Made by a program: the position numbers and the translations under genes. A stretch of DNA of 53,210 nucleotides from Pleurocapsales cyanobacterium LEGE 10410 (lineage in GTDB: Bacteria > Cyanobacteriota > Cyanobacteriia > Cyanobacteriales > Xenococcaceae), in NCBI GenBank assembly GCA_015207195.1, contig JADEXJ010000025.1, forward strand, positions 1 through 53,210, in the 5' to 3' direction. Position 1 is the stretch's first letter; every line of letters starts with the position of its first letter. Positions 1-7,535 of the stretch are shown one piece after another. The notes below the pieces were generated by a model that was not told where the DNA came from, did not search any database, and saw nothing but the letters and a program-made list of their open reading frames with translations.

Positions 1-127
1 CCACCACGGTTTCTTCTTGGAATCAAGGCAATCTTACTAGTTGTTGTTGGAGTTGCTCTTACCGCTTTATAGCCTCCCGCAAACCTGACAGAAGCCATTT
101 CTGTTTCAACGACCACGGCACCCAAAA
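1..127. repeat. Terminal direct repeat, left copy (circular overlap)
   Basis: These 127 bases are identical to 53084-53210. An exact overlap at both ends is what an assembler leaves on a circular contig. The reading frame of a large protein continues through it, so it is not a biological repeat. The molecule closes to about 53,083 bp. Confidence 0.95.
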
Positions 128-536
128 ACCCCTCAACCGTTGCTTTGGTCTTAGAATTATAAAGACATCGATCGAAGACTGCCCTCTGAAAGTTAGAATC
201 GACTAAATCTGTGTTTGTAAAATCACAATCAATGAACTTCACCCCAACAAAACTACACTGACGTAATTTCATTTTGTGGAACGAGACCTTACTGATAGTG
301 GAAGACGTGAACGTAAAATTAGTGACAGTACACCCTGTAGTGTCACAGTGTTTAATGACTTCTTCTAGGTTCTTTACCTTACTTATGTCAGAGTCTCTGA
401 TATCCAACCCATCGCCAATGGGAATAGTGACGTTCCCAAAGTTTTTTCTGCGAAACGTGGTATTTCCTCGTGCGAGCTGTTTTTTAAAATCCTCCTCGTT
501 TAGAACCTGCCGAAAAACCGTGTCTAAATAAAGCAT
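1..536 (-). CDS. N-terminal part of pentapeptide / membrane / zinc metallopeptidase protein (continues at 53083-52387)
   Basis: This is the first part of a 410-residue protein cut by the linear ends. The ATG at 536-534 shares one base with the stop of the gene before it (TAATG), so translation is coupled. The frame is open from 536 to 1 and stays in the same frame in the right-hand copy of the overlap, ending at 52387. Residues about 60-125 are rich in loose pentapeptide-like repeats (alternating C/S/D-F/L spacing such as CSFVG, CDFTN, SNFQR, AVFDR), which usually fold as a right-handed beta helix. The C-terminal half is described at 52387-53210. The domain order is seen directly; the role in DNA transfer is inferred from the operon, which ends in a coupling ATPase. 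Confidence 0.85.
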   Translation of the reverse strand, partial: MLYLDTVFRQVLNEEDFKKQLARGNTTFRRKNFGNVTIPIGDGLDIRDSDISKVKNLEEVIKHCDTTGCTVTNFTFTSSTISKVSFHKMKLRQCSFVGVKFIDCDFTNTDLVDSNFQRAVFDRCLYNSKTKATVEGFLGAVVVETEMASVRFAGGYKAVRATPTTTSKIALIPRRNRG

Positions 537-1168
537 TACTTTTTCTTTCCTCCGACAACGCTCTCTACAAGTGTTCTCCACCATGATTTTCGGTGCGCTG
601 CTTCAATATCCCGAATCACCTTTTGAGCACTGTTGTAGAAGCTTATGACACTTACCTGTCGCCATCTCAAGTGATCCCCGTGGTGGTCGGGAAGACTTTG
701 AAGCGACAGGATTTCATCTCTTATCAGCAATGCTGATTCAAACAAATCGAAATCTCGTCTTAGGTCGTAGGTTGTAACCTGGTAGAAAATGGCAAGATTT
801 AAAATCCCTGAGTAGTCTCCTTGTAAGACAATTCCTAATTCTTCTATCTGTTCAATGGAATCCCATAACTCTTGCTGCTTTTGTTCGCTACCAACCAAGG
901 TTTCAACAAGTCTAAGAAGTGCTGAAAGTGTCTGTATGGAAGTGCGAAGACTTTCTCGCAGCCGTTTTAATTGACGAGACGTATTACGATCGACTGGTTC
1001 TTCAAGTTTTGCCTCATCTGACAATTTGTCAATGTCGTTAAAATAGGTGGTTACTTCATTAAGCATCGGTTGATAAGAAATTGGTATCCGACCGCTTCTT
1101 ACCCGTTGTTTCCAGTCTAAAAACATCGCTAAATCGGGATTATGTACTATATCGTTAGTTGTGTTCAT
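536..1168 (-). CDS. Hypothetical helical protein of the coupling-protein operon
   Basis: A 210-residue, charged, mostly helical protein with no membrane segment or motif I recognise. A leucine-rich stretch around residues 65-120 could form a coiled coil, and the C terminus is basic (GGKKK). Its start overlaps the end of the 413-residue membrane protein gene by 14 bases, and its stop overlaps the next start as TAATG. It is therefore a coupled member of the operon running from 4742 through the junction to 50747. A soluble or peripheral partner of the neighbouring membrane proteins is plausible, but that is inference from position only. Confidence 0.8.
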   Translation of the reverse strand: MNTTNDIVHNPDLAMFLDWKQRVRSGRIPISYQPMLNEVTTYFNDIDKLSDEAKLEEPVDRNTSRQLKRLRESLRTSIQTLSALLRLVETLVGSEQKQQELWDSIEQIEELGIVLQGDYSGILNLAIFYQVTTYDLRRDFDLFESALLIRDEILSLQSLPDHHGDHLRWRQVSVISFYNSAQKVIRDIEAAHRKSWWRTLVESVVGGKKK

Positions 1169-2396
1169 TAGTTTTTTCGGTAAGTTTAATTTCGTTGAGA
1201 AGTGCTTCTTGTTCTTGCGCCAGCAGGGAGTCGAGAAGCTTTTTGCAGCCTGGATCGAAGCTCATTCTGATATCAGGGTCTTTCGCGAGGGTAAAGACAA
1301 ACTGAACGCTTGCAACACTGAGGCTTATTGACAGCAAAAGCATGATTGTAGGGAAAAGAAGTATGCCGATTCTCCCTTGCAGTAGTGCCTGAGCTGCAAA
1401 CAAAAGAGATAGCTCAAATGATTTTAGTGGGTCTTTAATAGAACCATCTTGAGAAAAGGTCGCGTCATAGATTTCGGGGTAAAATTCCTTGAGCTGACCG
1501 AGTGCGGTAAGTCCCCTTTCTGATGCAGCTTGTTTCGATTGAAGAAGGTTTTCGCCAATTTTGCTGGATGCTTCTTCAATATTTCGGCGATCGACTTTTA
1601 CCAAATTACAGGTTGAGCCTGGTGCATAGTCGCCAGTCAGATCGTTTCCAAAATCTTTTAAGATAATGGCATTACGCCCATTACTTTGAGCGGTCTTTGG
1701 ATCGTTTCCCAGTTTAATTATTTCTCTTAAAGACTGCTCGCAGTGCTTCTCGCGTGCGAGCAGATTTATTTCCTTCTCCCGCATTGCGACATAGGAATCC
1801 ATACTTTCTTCAATCTTATGAAGTTCTCTTTTTGCCCCTGATTCAGCCAATGCAGCAGGAGATGTTAAGGCGATTGAAACTGGAAACGCCAAAGGAGTCA
1901 GAAGCGAATTTGCTGCAATCACCGTCATCATTCCAGGCGAGCGCAATATTTTTTTCCAAATCGGCTGTTTAGAATGATGCACATCTGGATTGGTAAAATC
2001 GATAAGTGCATTCTTATAGCTATGAATCTGGATTGTATTACAAAGAACGCCCAAGGCTATTGCTGCTGGTATCGATGCCCCACCAAAGGTACTAAGTACG
2101 AGCGCGAAACTTTGAGTGACGGGTATTGAGTTCCAGACAGAGTTAATATTTGCCAGAATATATAGTCGGTCAGCTTTTGTTTTAGCTGAGGCAGTCACTA
2201 CTCCTTCCCCTAAGAGGTCGCTTGGAGTGATTAGTATTGTCTGAAGTATGGCGTGTACTGCGAGCACTGCCGTATCAAACACTGGATGTTCCTTAGACAG
2301 CTTTTTTACTGCTTCTTCTAGTTGGGGTTCCTTTTTGTTGATGGATTCACAGATAAGATGCCCCAGTAATTTATTGGTATCTGGTTTGTAAGTCAT
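1155..2396 (-). CDS. Hypothetical multi-pass membrane protein
   Basis: A 413-residue protein I do not recognise. Hydrophobic stretches at about residues 40-60, 93-118, 150-178 and 335-368 suggest about four membrane segments, with a long charged helical section between the third and fourth. The ATG at 2396 overlaps the TGA of the upstream gene (ATGA), and its end overlaps the next gene by 14 bases. Its size and layout could suit an inner-membrane platform protein of a transfer apparatus, but there is no visible similarity to VirB6, VirB8 or VirB10. Function is unknown. Confidence 0.8.
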   Translation of the reverse strand: MTYKPDTNKLLGHLICESINKKEPQLEEAVKKLSKEHPVFDTAVLAVHAILQTILITPSDLLGEGVVTASAKTKADRLYILANINSVWNSIPVTQSFALVLSTFGGASIPAAIALGVLCNTIQIHSYKNALIDFTNPDVHHSKQPIWKKILRSPGMMTVIAANSLLTPLAFPVSIALTSPAALAESGAKRELHKIEESMDSYVAMREKEINLLAREKHCEQSLREIIKLGNDPKTAQSNGRNAIILKDFGNDLTGDYAPGSTCNLVKVDRRNIEEASSKIGENLLQSKQAASERGLTALGQLKEFYPEIYDATFSQDGSIKDPLKSFELSLLFAAQALLQGRIGILLFPTIMLLLSISLSVASVQFVFTLAKDPDIRMSFDPGCKKLLDSLLAQEQEALLNEIKLTEKTNEHN

Positions 2397-2950
2397 AATT
2401 TTGTAGTTGGATAGGTTAATTCTTCGAGATATTTTTCAATAAAGCGATCGGCGGTAGATGACATCGCTAGGAACGAACAGAGTCCTATGATGTCTGCGAT
2501 AAGTTCGTATTCATCAGGGTTGCAAAGGTAGGTATCAATCAAGGTGATAAGAAGAAGCCTGGTTAAGAACCAGGCACAAAACGGGTTCAGGACGATGAGG
2601 GGAATAATCACCAGGAGATACTTTAGTATTAATGCACCTACTTTCTCAGCACTTATATCTTCATCGACATAGGTGTAGTACCACTCTTCAGTGACTAGTC
2701 GGATAATCTGATATATAACTAATGCGCTAAAAAGGGTTGCTCCGTAGGTAGCTATTATTCCCCCCGTATCTGTTCTAATCCAGTCATCAATTCCAACCAG
2801 ACTTTCCGACATTCCCCCAAGTAGCCACCACGTTGAGAGTGGATATGCTCTAATAAGTTCGAGCACCCAGGTAGTAACCGCAGTGTTAATTGCTAAAATG
2901 ACCAGCACAATAATTGAGAGGTACTTTAGAAGATGGCGAATTCGGATCAT
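2393..2950 (-). CDS. Hypothetical integral membrane protein
   Basis: A 185-residue protein dominated by hydrophobic helices at about residues 10-33, 62-88 and 105-140, with acidic loops between them. It starts two bases after the stop of a 37-residue membrane peptide gene and overlaps the following gene by ATGA. It belongs to the same coupled operon. No family is recognised. Three to four membrane passes and strict coupling suggest it works in a complex with its neighbours. Confidence 0.78.
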   Translation of the reverse strand: MIRIRHLLKYLSIIVLVILAINTAVTTWVLELIRAYPLSTWWLLGGMSESLVGIDDWIRTDTGGIIATYGATLFSALVIYQIIRLVTEEWYYTYVDEDISAEKVGALILKYLLVIIPLIVLNPFCAWFLTRLLLITLIDTYLCNPDEYELIADIIGLCSFLAMSSTADRFIEKYLEELTYPTTKL

Positions 2951-2952
2951 GG

Positions 2953-3066
2953 TTAGTCTAGGGAGATACAGGTATCTATCAGTTGCGGTAGCAACGTCTG
3001 TAGGACAACAAACGTCCCTACCATCCAGAGATAAAACTGAATAATTTCTTTTGTTGCTGCTTCCAT
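2953..3066 (-). CDS. 37-residue single-pass membrane microprotein
   Basis: A short gene that a length cutoff would miss. The ATG at 3066-3064 shares one base with the TAA of the preceding gene (TAATG), and the TAA at 2955-2953 lies two bases before the next ATG. It encodes MEAATKEII followed by a hydrophobic helix (about residues 10-31) and a short acidic tail. It exactly fills the gap between two coupled genes, which is strong evidence that it is translated. It could be a small subunit or assembly factor of the membrane complex. Function is unknown. Confidence 0.75.
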   Translation of the reverse strand: MEAATKEIIQFYLWMVGTFVVLQTLLPQLIDTCISLD

Positions 3067-3659
3067 TACTTCACCCTCATCTCGCCAATTCGGTCGGGTA
3101 ATATTTCTGGATATTTATTTTGAAGCACGATAATTCCAGCACTTCCAACCACCAGTGAAATTCCAATTGCTAGGATATAGTTGACAGTGACCCTTCCTTG
3201 TTGAAAGCAAAGTCTGCGTAAACACGATCGCATTTTATCGAGCATCCCCTTCAGATCCTTAGTAACACCAAGAAGGTTCTTTGCCTCAGTTGAGGTTACA
3301 TTGACAAGGTTTGCCGTTGATTGCTTGATGGCTAGCTCGCAGTCATAGACCGATTTAATACGTAACTCGACATCAGTTAGGATATCTTGGGCGATAGTGG
3401 TTACTTCTTGTTTTACCGAAGCTTTTAGATCGAGTAATTCTTTCGTAAGGTCTAGGTTTTGCCGAGTCAAGATAGCTAAATGTCCGACAATGACGCTTAA
3501 GTCTGGATCTTCTAGTACCCCCAAATCCGATAGGAGTTTTTCAATGAAGTCCCGATCTTCTTTTCTGACTTGGTATTTATCAAGAAGCTGGTTTATTTGT
3601 TTTGGTAGACGTTTTGGGGAGCGGTTCGGATGTTTTTTCTTGTCCTGTACAATTTGCAT
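3066..3659 (-). CDS. Coiled-coil protein with C-terminal membrane anchor (TraM-like by position)
   Basis: A 197-residue protein with a basic N terminus, a long helical central region (about residues 25-150) and one membrane helix near the C terminus (about 162-183). It follows a small helical protein and a ParA-like ATPase, the same order as traK-traL-traM of IncP plasmids, where TraM is a small transfer protein. Its ATG lies about 80 bases inside the upstream ATPase gene in another frame. No in-frame start further on would leave a sensible protein, so the long overlap seems real. The TraM comparison rests on order and shape, not on visible sequence similarity. Confidence 0.72.
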   Translation of the reverse strand: MQIVQDKKKHPNRSPKRLPKQINQLLDKYQVRKEDRDFIEKLLSDLGVLEDPDLSVIVGHLAILTRQNLDLTKELLDLKASVKQEVTTIAQDILTDVELRIKSVYDCELAIKQSTANLVNVTSTEAKNLLGVTKDLKGMLDKMRSCLRRLCFQQGRVTVNYILAIGISLVVGSAGIIVLQNKYPEILPDRIGEMRVK

Positions 3660-4437
3660 GGTGGATAGTTTCTAGAAGTGGTAAGAGTTGATTTGAGTAA
3701 GTGTGTACGAGGTTTCTAAGCCTGATTCGCTCGGCAAACCTAAGCTCGGATTTGGAGTTTAGAGCCGAATAAAGAGAGATTCCTTTGTTAAGAAGCTTTG
3801 TATAGGTGTCTTGGGGTATTTCTGGGATATAGAGTTGGTAGACACCTTTTTGGTCGATCAGCTTTTCTAGCTTTGAGGCAATTTTGCGTACTGAGGGTTC
3901 AGCGTAAAATAATTCCCACTTGTCGGGATTATTTTCTGAGCCAAACAAATTCTTGGCGATTATGATTAAAAACTGGTGACGGTTTTCCTCAATAAAGGCT
4001 ACCGCCTCTTCGAGACATCCTCGATTGGGAAGAATAGGGACAATTGCAATTGTCTTAACGTTAAGTTCTTCTGCTGCTTCTTTTCCTGTGCTAGCCCAAT
4101 ACTCAGAGACGAGTTTGGCATCTCCCCCACTGGTATCAATAAGATAAATACCTTTTGGGTGTTCAATGATGACTTGAAATACTCCATCAGATTGTTCAAT
4201 CTGGAGATGATTTTCGCTGTATCCACAGTCCGTTATCACATTGAAGTCTTTGCTATGCAATCTTTCTGTAGTTTTAGACTGGTCATCAGCATCAATCAGA
4301 ATCAGTTCCTTTTTGTGCCCCTTTTGCATCAAAGCGCAGATAGTTAATGCTATCAACACACTTTTACCCGACCCCCCTTTTAGACTCAGGGTAAATATCA
4401 GAATATTTACCAAAGCTATAAGCTGGTTGTAGGTCAT
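3580..4437 (-). CDS. ParA/MinD-type P-loop ATPase (TraL/StbB-like by position)
   Basis: A 285-residue deviant-Walker ATPase. The signature KGGSGKS lies near residues 20-26, followed by LIDADDQ, the usual ParA-class switch region. The first residues form a short hydrophobic strand (LIALVNILIFTL). ParA-like ATPases of this size occur in transfer operons as TraL (IncP) or StbB (IncW), as distinct from the true partition ParA, which here lies at 39783-40442. It starts 11 bases after the gene before it. Its last 26 codons overlap the next gene in another frame. Confidence 0.8.
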   Translation of the reverse strand: MTYNQLIALVNILIFTLSLKGGSGKSVLIALTICALMQKGHKKELILIDADDQSKTTERLHSKDFNVITDCGYSENHLQIEQSDGVFQVIIEHPKGIYLIDTSGGDAKLVSEYWASTGKEAAEELNVKTIAIVPILPNRGCLEEAVAFIEENRHQFLIIIAKNLFGSENNPDKWELFYAEPSVRKIASKLEKLIDQKGVYQLYIPEIPQDTYTKLLNKGISLYSALNSKSELRFAERIRLRNLVHTYSNQLLPLLETIHHANCTGQEKTSEPLPKTSTKTNKPAS

Positions 4438-4448
4438 TTTTTTTAGTG

Positions 4449-4742
4449 CTAGCGAGTGTTCTGAAAGTATTTCTTTCCTACGGCATAATACAGCTTACGC
4501 AAATAGTGTTCGGTGATTGGTTCACCGCTTGATTCGCTAAACAGTTCGGCTAGTTCTGCCCAGGTATATTGCCTTGGTAAGCCTTTTTCTCTGGCAGTTT
4601 TTGATTTCTCTCGAAGCTGTTGCAGCTCCTTAAAGTTTTCCCAGACAAGAAACGCTTTACTGTGCTTGGGTGGGTGCGGTGATTCGCGAAGTGGCTCGCT
4701 TATTTTAAGCTGTAAGCTATCTTTCAAATTAGTTGTATTCAT
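4449..4742 (-). CDS. Small helical DNA-binding-like protein, first gene of the transfer operon (TraK-like by position)
   Basis: A 97-residue protein with a disordered N-terminal half and a C-terminal helical segment (TWAELAELF, then HYLRKLYYAVGKKY) that resembles the helix-turn-helix arrangement of TraK/KfrA-type plasmid proteins. A strong ribosome binding site, GGGAGG on the minus strand at 4751-4746, precedes the ATG. It heads the operon and is followed by the ATPase, so an oriT-binding relaxosome role like TraK is a reasonable inference. The start could equally encode an autoregulator. Confidence 0.65.
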   Translation of the reverse strand: MNTTNLKDSLQLKISEPLRESPHPPKHSKAFLVWENFKELQQLREKSKTAREKGLPRQYTWAELAELFSESSGEPITEHYLRKLYYAVGKKYFQNTR

Positions 4743-5011
4743 TAGCCTCCCAACAGGTTTTGTAATTTAAGTCAAATAGTAACGCTGCCAGAAGTGATAC
4801 CCTTTAATGTTCTTTTTGGTTGACTACTGAAGAGACTTGTAATGGTTGCCTCATAAGACATACAGCCAAACATCACGATGAAATTGTAATGAAAATATCA
4901 CTATTTAAGTCGTACTCGTACATACCATAAAACAGCTTATAATTCAGTCCACTTTGATATACCTTATATTCTTTTTTGCGTCAGATTTATAGAACAGAGA
5001 GCTTTTTTTAA
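4743..5011. promoter_or_regulatory. Divergent control region between the transfer operon and the 313-residue gene
   Basis: 269 A+T-rich bases between two divergent genes. The only firm element is the GGGAGG ribosome binding site for the minus-strand operon (4746-4751). A TTGACT box on the minus strand lies near 4767-4772, but no convincing -10 sits at the right distance. The hexamer TTTAAG occurs twice (about 4767 and 4903). In IncP plasmids oriT lies beside traK; no clear nic-like sequence or long inverted repeat is visible here. Confidence 0.4.
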
Positions 5012-5953
5012 ATGGTGATGCGACAATCTAAAGAAAATAAAAAAGGTAAATACGATATAGATTTAACTAAATCTCATCCTGAAATTATTAGAGAGGCGGT
5101 ACGCAGTTTTGAAGAACGAGCTATAGCTCAAAATATTCTTGAAATAAACGAAAATGGCTATGCGTTAGAAAATAGTCGCTTTAAATCCAAAAAAGCGGGT
5201 AGCTTATCAGCAAGTCACCCTACAGTGAAAAAGTTTGCTGATTATATGTTTTATCTAAAGAGTTTTAATATAGTGGCAGCTGAAGCAGTTAACCTCTCCC
5301 CTAAAAAATTTCGTGAGTGCTGGAAACTTTCAACCAATACCACATGGTGGAGATGGGTAAAAAACAACATCGAAACTTCTCTTCTAGAGTCTGAGCATAG
5401 CTGTAGCTATTCTTCTCAACCCCGCTTTAAGCATGGGATAGAACTTGTTTACAATGCTGCTGCTTCTGGTGTGATGAATGACAAAAGCCCTGCTTTTTTT
5501 ATAGGCGCATATTGTTCTAAAATCTGGGCGAAATATCGCGAAGTGTTACTCGAATATGTAGAAACACATAACTATCAAGTCCGTATATTAGGGCAAAACC
5601 CTTATACAGAAAGAGCCAAAAAACTTGCAGAAGATCTAGACACGGATATAGAAACATTCATTCGTATAAAAGAAGAATGTCTTATATTAGAATCAGAAGC
5701 ACCTAATTTAATTAGAGTGAATTTTGATTACGATCTTGATGACTATTACTACCAGGGAATATTTTCGGAAACCAATAAGCATTATATTTCTTACAAGCTT
5801 TTCTTCAGTAGAAAATTAAATATAGAAAAAGCTGGAGTATATGAGATAAAAAACAACCAAGACCTAAGAGAATACGGCGATGTATTTGCTAAAATTAGAT
5901 ATTTGTATCGCGATGGTGCTTGGGAACTTCCAGCAGTAGAATACAGTAAGTAA
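5012..5953 (+). CDS. Hypothetical protein, A+T-rich gene
   Basis: A 313-residue protein with no family I recognise. The middle has an aromatic patch (TTWWRWVK, about residue 110), and the second half is acidic with clustered tyrosines (DYDLDDYYYQ, about residue 235). Codon use is visibly more A+T-rich than in the defence genes, suggesting separate acquisition. It starts with ATG at 5012 or two codons later. It is isolated between a divergent operon and a strong terminator at 5956-5984, so it forms its own transcription unit. Confidence 0.75.
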   Translation: MVMRQSKENKKGKYDIDLTKSHPEIIREAVRSFEERAIAQNILEINENGYALENSRFKSKKAGSLSASHPTVKKFADYMFYLKSFNIVAAEAVNLSPKKFRECWKLSTNTTWWRWVKNNIETSLLESEHSCSYSSQPRFKHGIELVYNAAASGVMNDKSPAFFIGAYCSKIWAKYREVLLEYVETHNYQVRILGQNPYTERAKKLAEDLDTDIETFIRIKEECLILESEAPNLIRVNFDYDLDDYYYQGIFSETNKHYISYKLFFSRKLNIEKAGVYEIKNNQDLREYGDVFAKIRYLYRDGAWELPAVEYSK

Positions 5954-5955
5954 AT

Positions 5956-5984
5956 AAAAAGGGAGCGACTGTTGCTCCCTTTTT
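5956..5984. terminator. Bidirectional rho-independent terminator
   Basis: A perfect 11-bp stem (AAAAAGGGAGC paired with GCTCCCTTTTT) around a 7-base loop, directly after the stop of the + gene and just beyond the stop of the facing gene. A-rich and T-rich ends make it active on both strands. Confidence 0.92.
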
Positions 5985-5993
5985 ATTCCAATT

Positions 5994-6677
5994 CTAGAAA
6001 ATTGGTTTGTAGAGTCCTTCAAATCCTGGATGAGATCGATTTAGCGTTTTTATCGCACCTTGTGCTGCCCATCTTATTTCGGTATTACTATGGACGAGAA
6101 GTCGCCTTAAAATAGGATAAACTTGAACCTCAGACTTATCTGTAACTAAGACATAAATTGCCAATCTTTTACTAGTAATATTTCCTACCTCGTTGTTTCT
6201 TAGTACCTCATAGAGATGAGGTCGTAGGTAAGTTTGATACACCTCTGACTCTTTATATTTTCCGTATACGCATAATAAAGCGTTGTCATGCGGAACTTCT
6301 TCAATTAATTCAGAGGTTACAAAGAGCATCTTTTTAAAAAACTCGCCAATATGCTCTGGATTTTCAGCAAATGATTCCAACATATGTTGAAGCAATAAGC
6401 TACGCGCAGCAAACATTACTTTTTCAGGATTATTTGGATTAAACCTCGGTGACACCTTTTTCCACTCGTCCCAATCGTCGGAGTACTTTAGCCAAAAAAA
6501 CTTCTTATCAACTTCTCCAAGCTCAAAGCCCCAGTATTGATTAAAATATTGTTCAGCAGTAAAACCTTTCCATTCTGGAATTCGATCGATCACAGTGACA
6601 AAACCATTAAAGTTGAAGTGAGTTTGCCTTTTATTTACACTGGAATCAAGAGGAAAGCTGCTATTAGTAGAATCCAT
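5994..6677 (-). CDS. Hypothetical protein with helical repeat-like C terminus
   Basis: A 227-residue protein of unknown family. The C-terminal 60 residues (LRRLLVHSNTEIRWAAQGAI) read like one or two HEAT-type helical repeats, usually protein-protein contact surfaces. It converges on the 313-residue gene across a shared terminator. No membrane segment or catalytic motif is seen. Confidence 0.7.
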   Translation of the reverse strand: MDSTNSSFPLDSSVNKRQTHFNFNGFVTVIDRIPEWKGFTAEQYFNQYWGFELGEVDKKFFWLKYSDDWDEWKKVSPRFNPNNPEKVMFAARSLLLQHMLESFAENPEHIGEFFKKMLFVTSELIEEVPHDNALLCVYGKYKESEVYQTYLRPHLYEVLRNNEVGNITSKRLAIYVLVTDKSEVQVYPILRRLLVHSNTEIRWAAQGAIKTLNRSHPGFEGLYKPIF

Positions 6678-6758
6678 AATGGATGTGAGTATGTATTTTG
6701 AGTGGTATTAAACCACCTCCCAGTATAGTTAAAAAAAAGTAAATAATTATAAAATCGC

Positions 6759-7535
6759 TCATGGCGATCGCTCATAGCCACGTTCTAGTTCCTGCTCTCG
6801 GTTGCGCTGCTGCTCCCACTGACGATCGCGATTAGTTTTCATTCCCCTGGCTGCGAGCCTATGTTCTTCTCCTGGTATGGTCTTTTCGCCTCGTTGCTCC
6901 ATGTTCCAGGCTGCTACACCCATCGGAACAGATCGCCTTTGTCTCCCCTGGCGAAGACACGATCGCTCGTCGATTGTGGGAAGCCCAGCACTGGTAAGAA
7001 CGGGGTTGGCGTAATTACTCCAGGTTTTTCTGATATCAAAGACAAACTTTCTCTGGACTAGCTCGCTGACTCGTTTGCCAAATCCTTCATCATTGACACT
7101 GCGAATCGTAAACATGATATGACAGTGAGGATTATGCGATCCTGCTCCTTCAAAATTATGAAACCCTATATCAGCAACCACCCCGTATTTCTCTACGATT
7201 TCATTGGTGACAAACCGCATAGTTAATTCAATCTTTTCCTGATGGGATAATCCGACAGGTAACGCTAACTCTATTTCTTTGGCAAAACAGGCATTTTTCC
7301 GAGTATTGGCACATTCAACCGCATTCCATAGGCTTTCTCTTTGGCTTGCCCAGAATGCTTCATCATTACTGTTAATTATCTCAGCGTGATAAACCTCTTT
7401 ATCACTATAATTATAAATCTTGCCATCTGAACGATCCACAAGGCTCTCTCCCGCTCGGTACGCAGCACCTCTAATTGCAGAGCTTAGATAACAAGATTTC
7501 CCGCGTCCTATATTTTTCACAGCGAGATGGTACAT
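6759..7535 (-). CDS. Short MobA/MobL-family relaxase
   Basis: A relaxase-domain protein of 259 residues from the preferred ATG at 7535. It begins MYHLAVKNIGRGK and continues into AAYRAGE, matching the usual start of MobA/MobL (MOBQ) proteins, which nick oriT through an N-terminal tyrosine. The metal-binding histidine motif NPHCHIMF is present. It is short: family members often carry a long C-terminal primase or helical region that is absent here. An upstream in-frame ATG at 7640 would add 35 residues with no family resemblance. No strong ribosome site is visible at 7535. It faces away from the + strand small-gene cluster. Confidence 0.85.
   Translation of the reverse strand: MYHLAVKNIGRGKSCYLSSAIRGAAYRAGESLVDRSDGKIYNYSDKEVYHAEIINSNDEAFWASQRESLWNAVECANTRKNACFAKEIELALPVGLSHQEKIELTMRFVTNEIVEKYGVVADIGFHNFEGAGSHNPHCHIMFTIRSVNDEGFGKRVSELVQRKFVFDIRKTWSNYANPVLTSAGLPTIDERSCLRQGRQRRSVPMGVAAWNMEQRGEKTIPGEEHRLAARGMKTNRDRQWEQQRNREQELERGYERSP

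Noticed and set aside
274-531. 85-residue + strand frame
   Set aside because: It is the opposite strand of the pentapeptide-like region of the gene that starts at 536.
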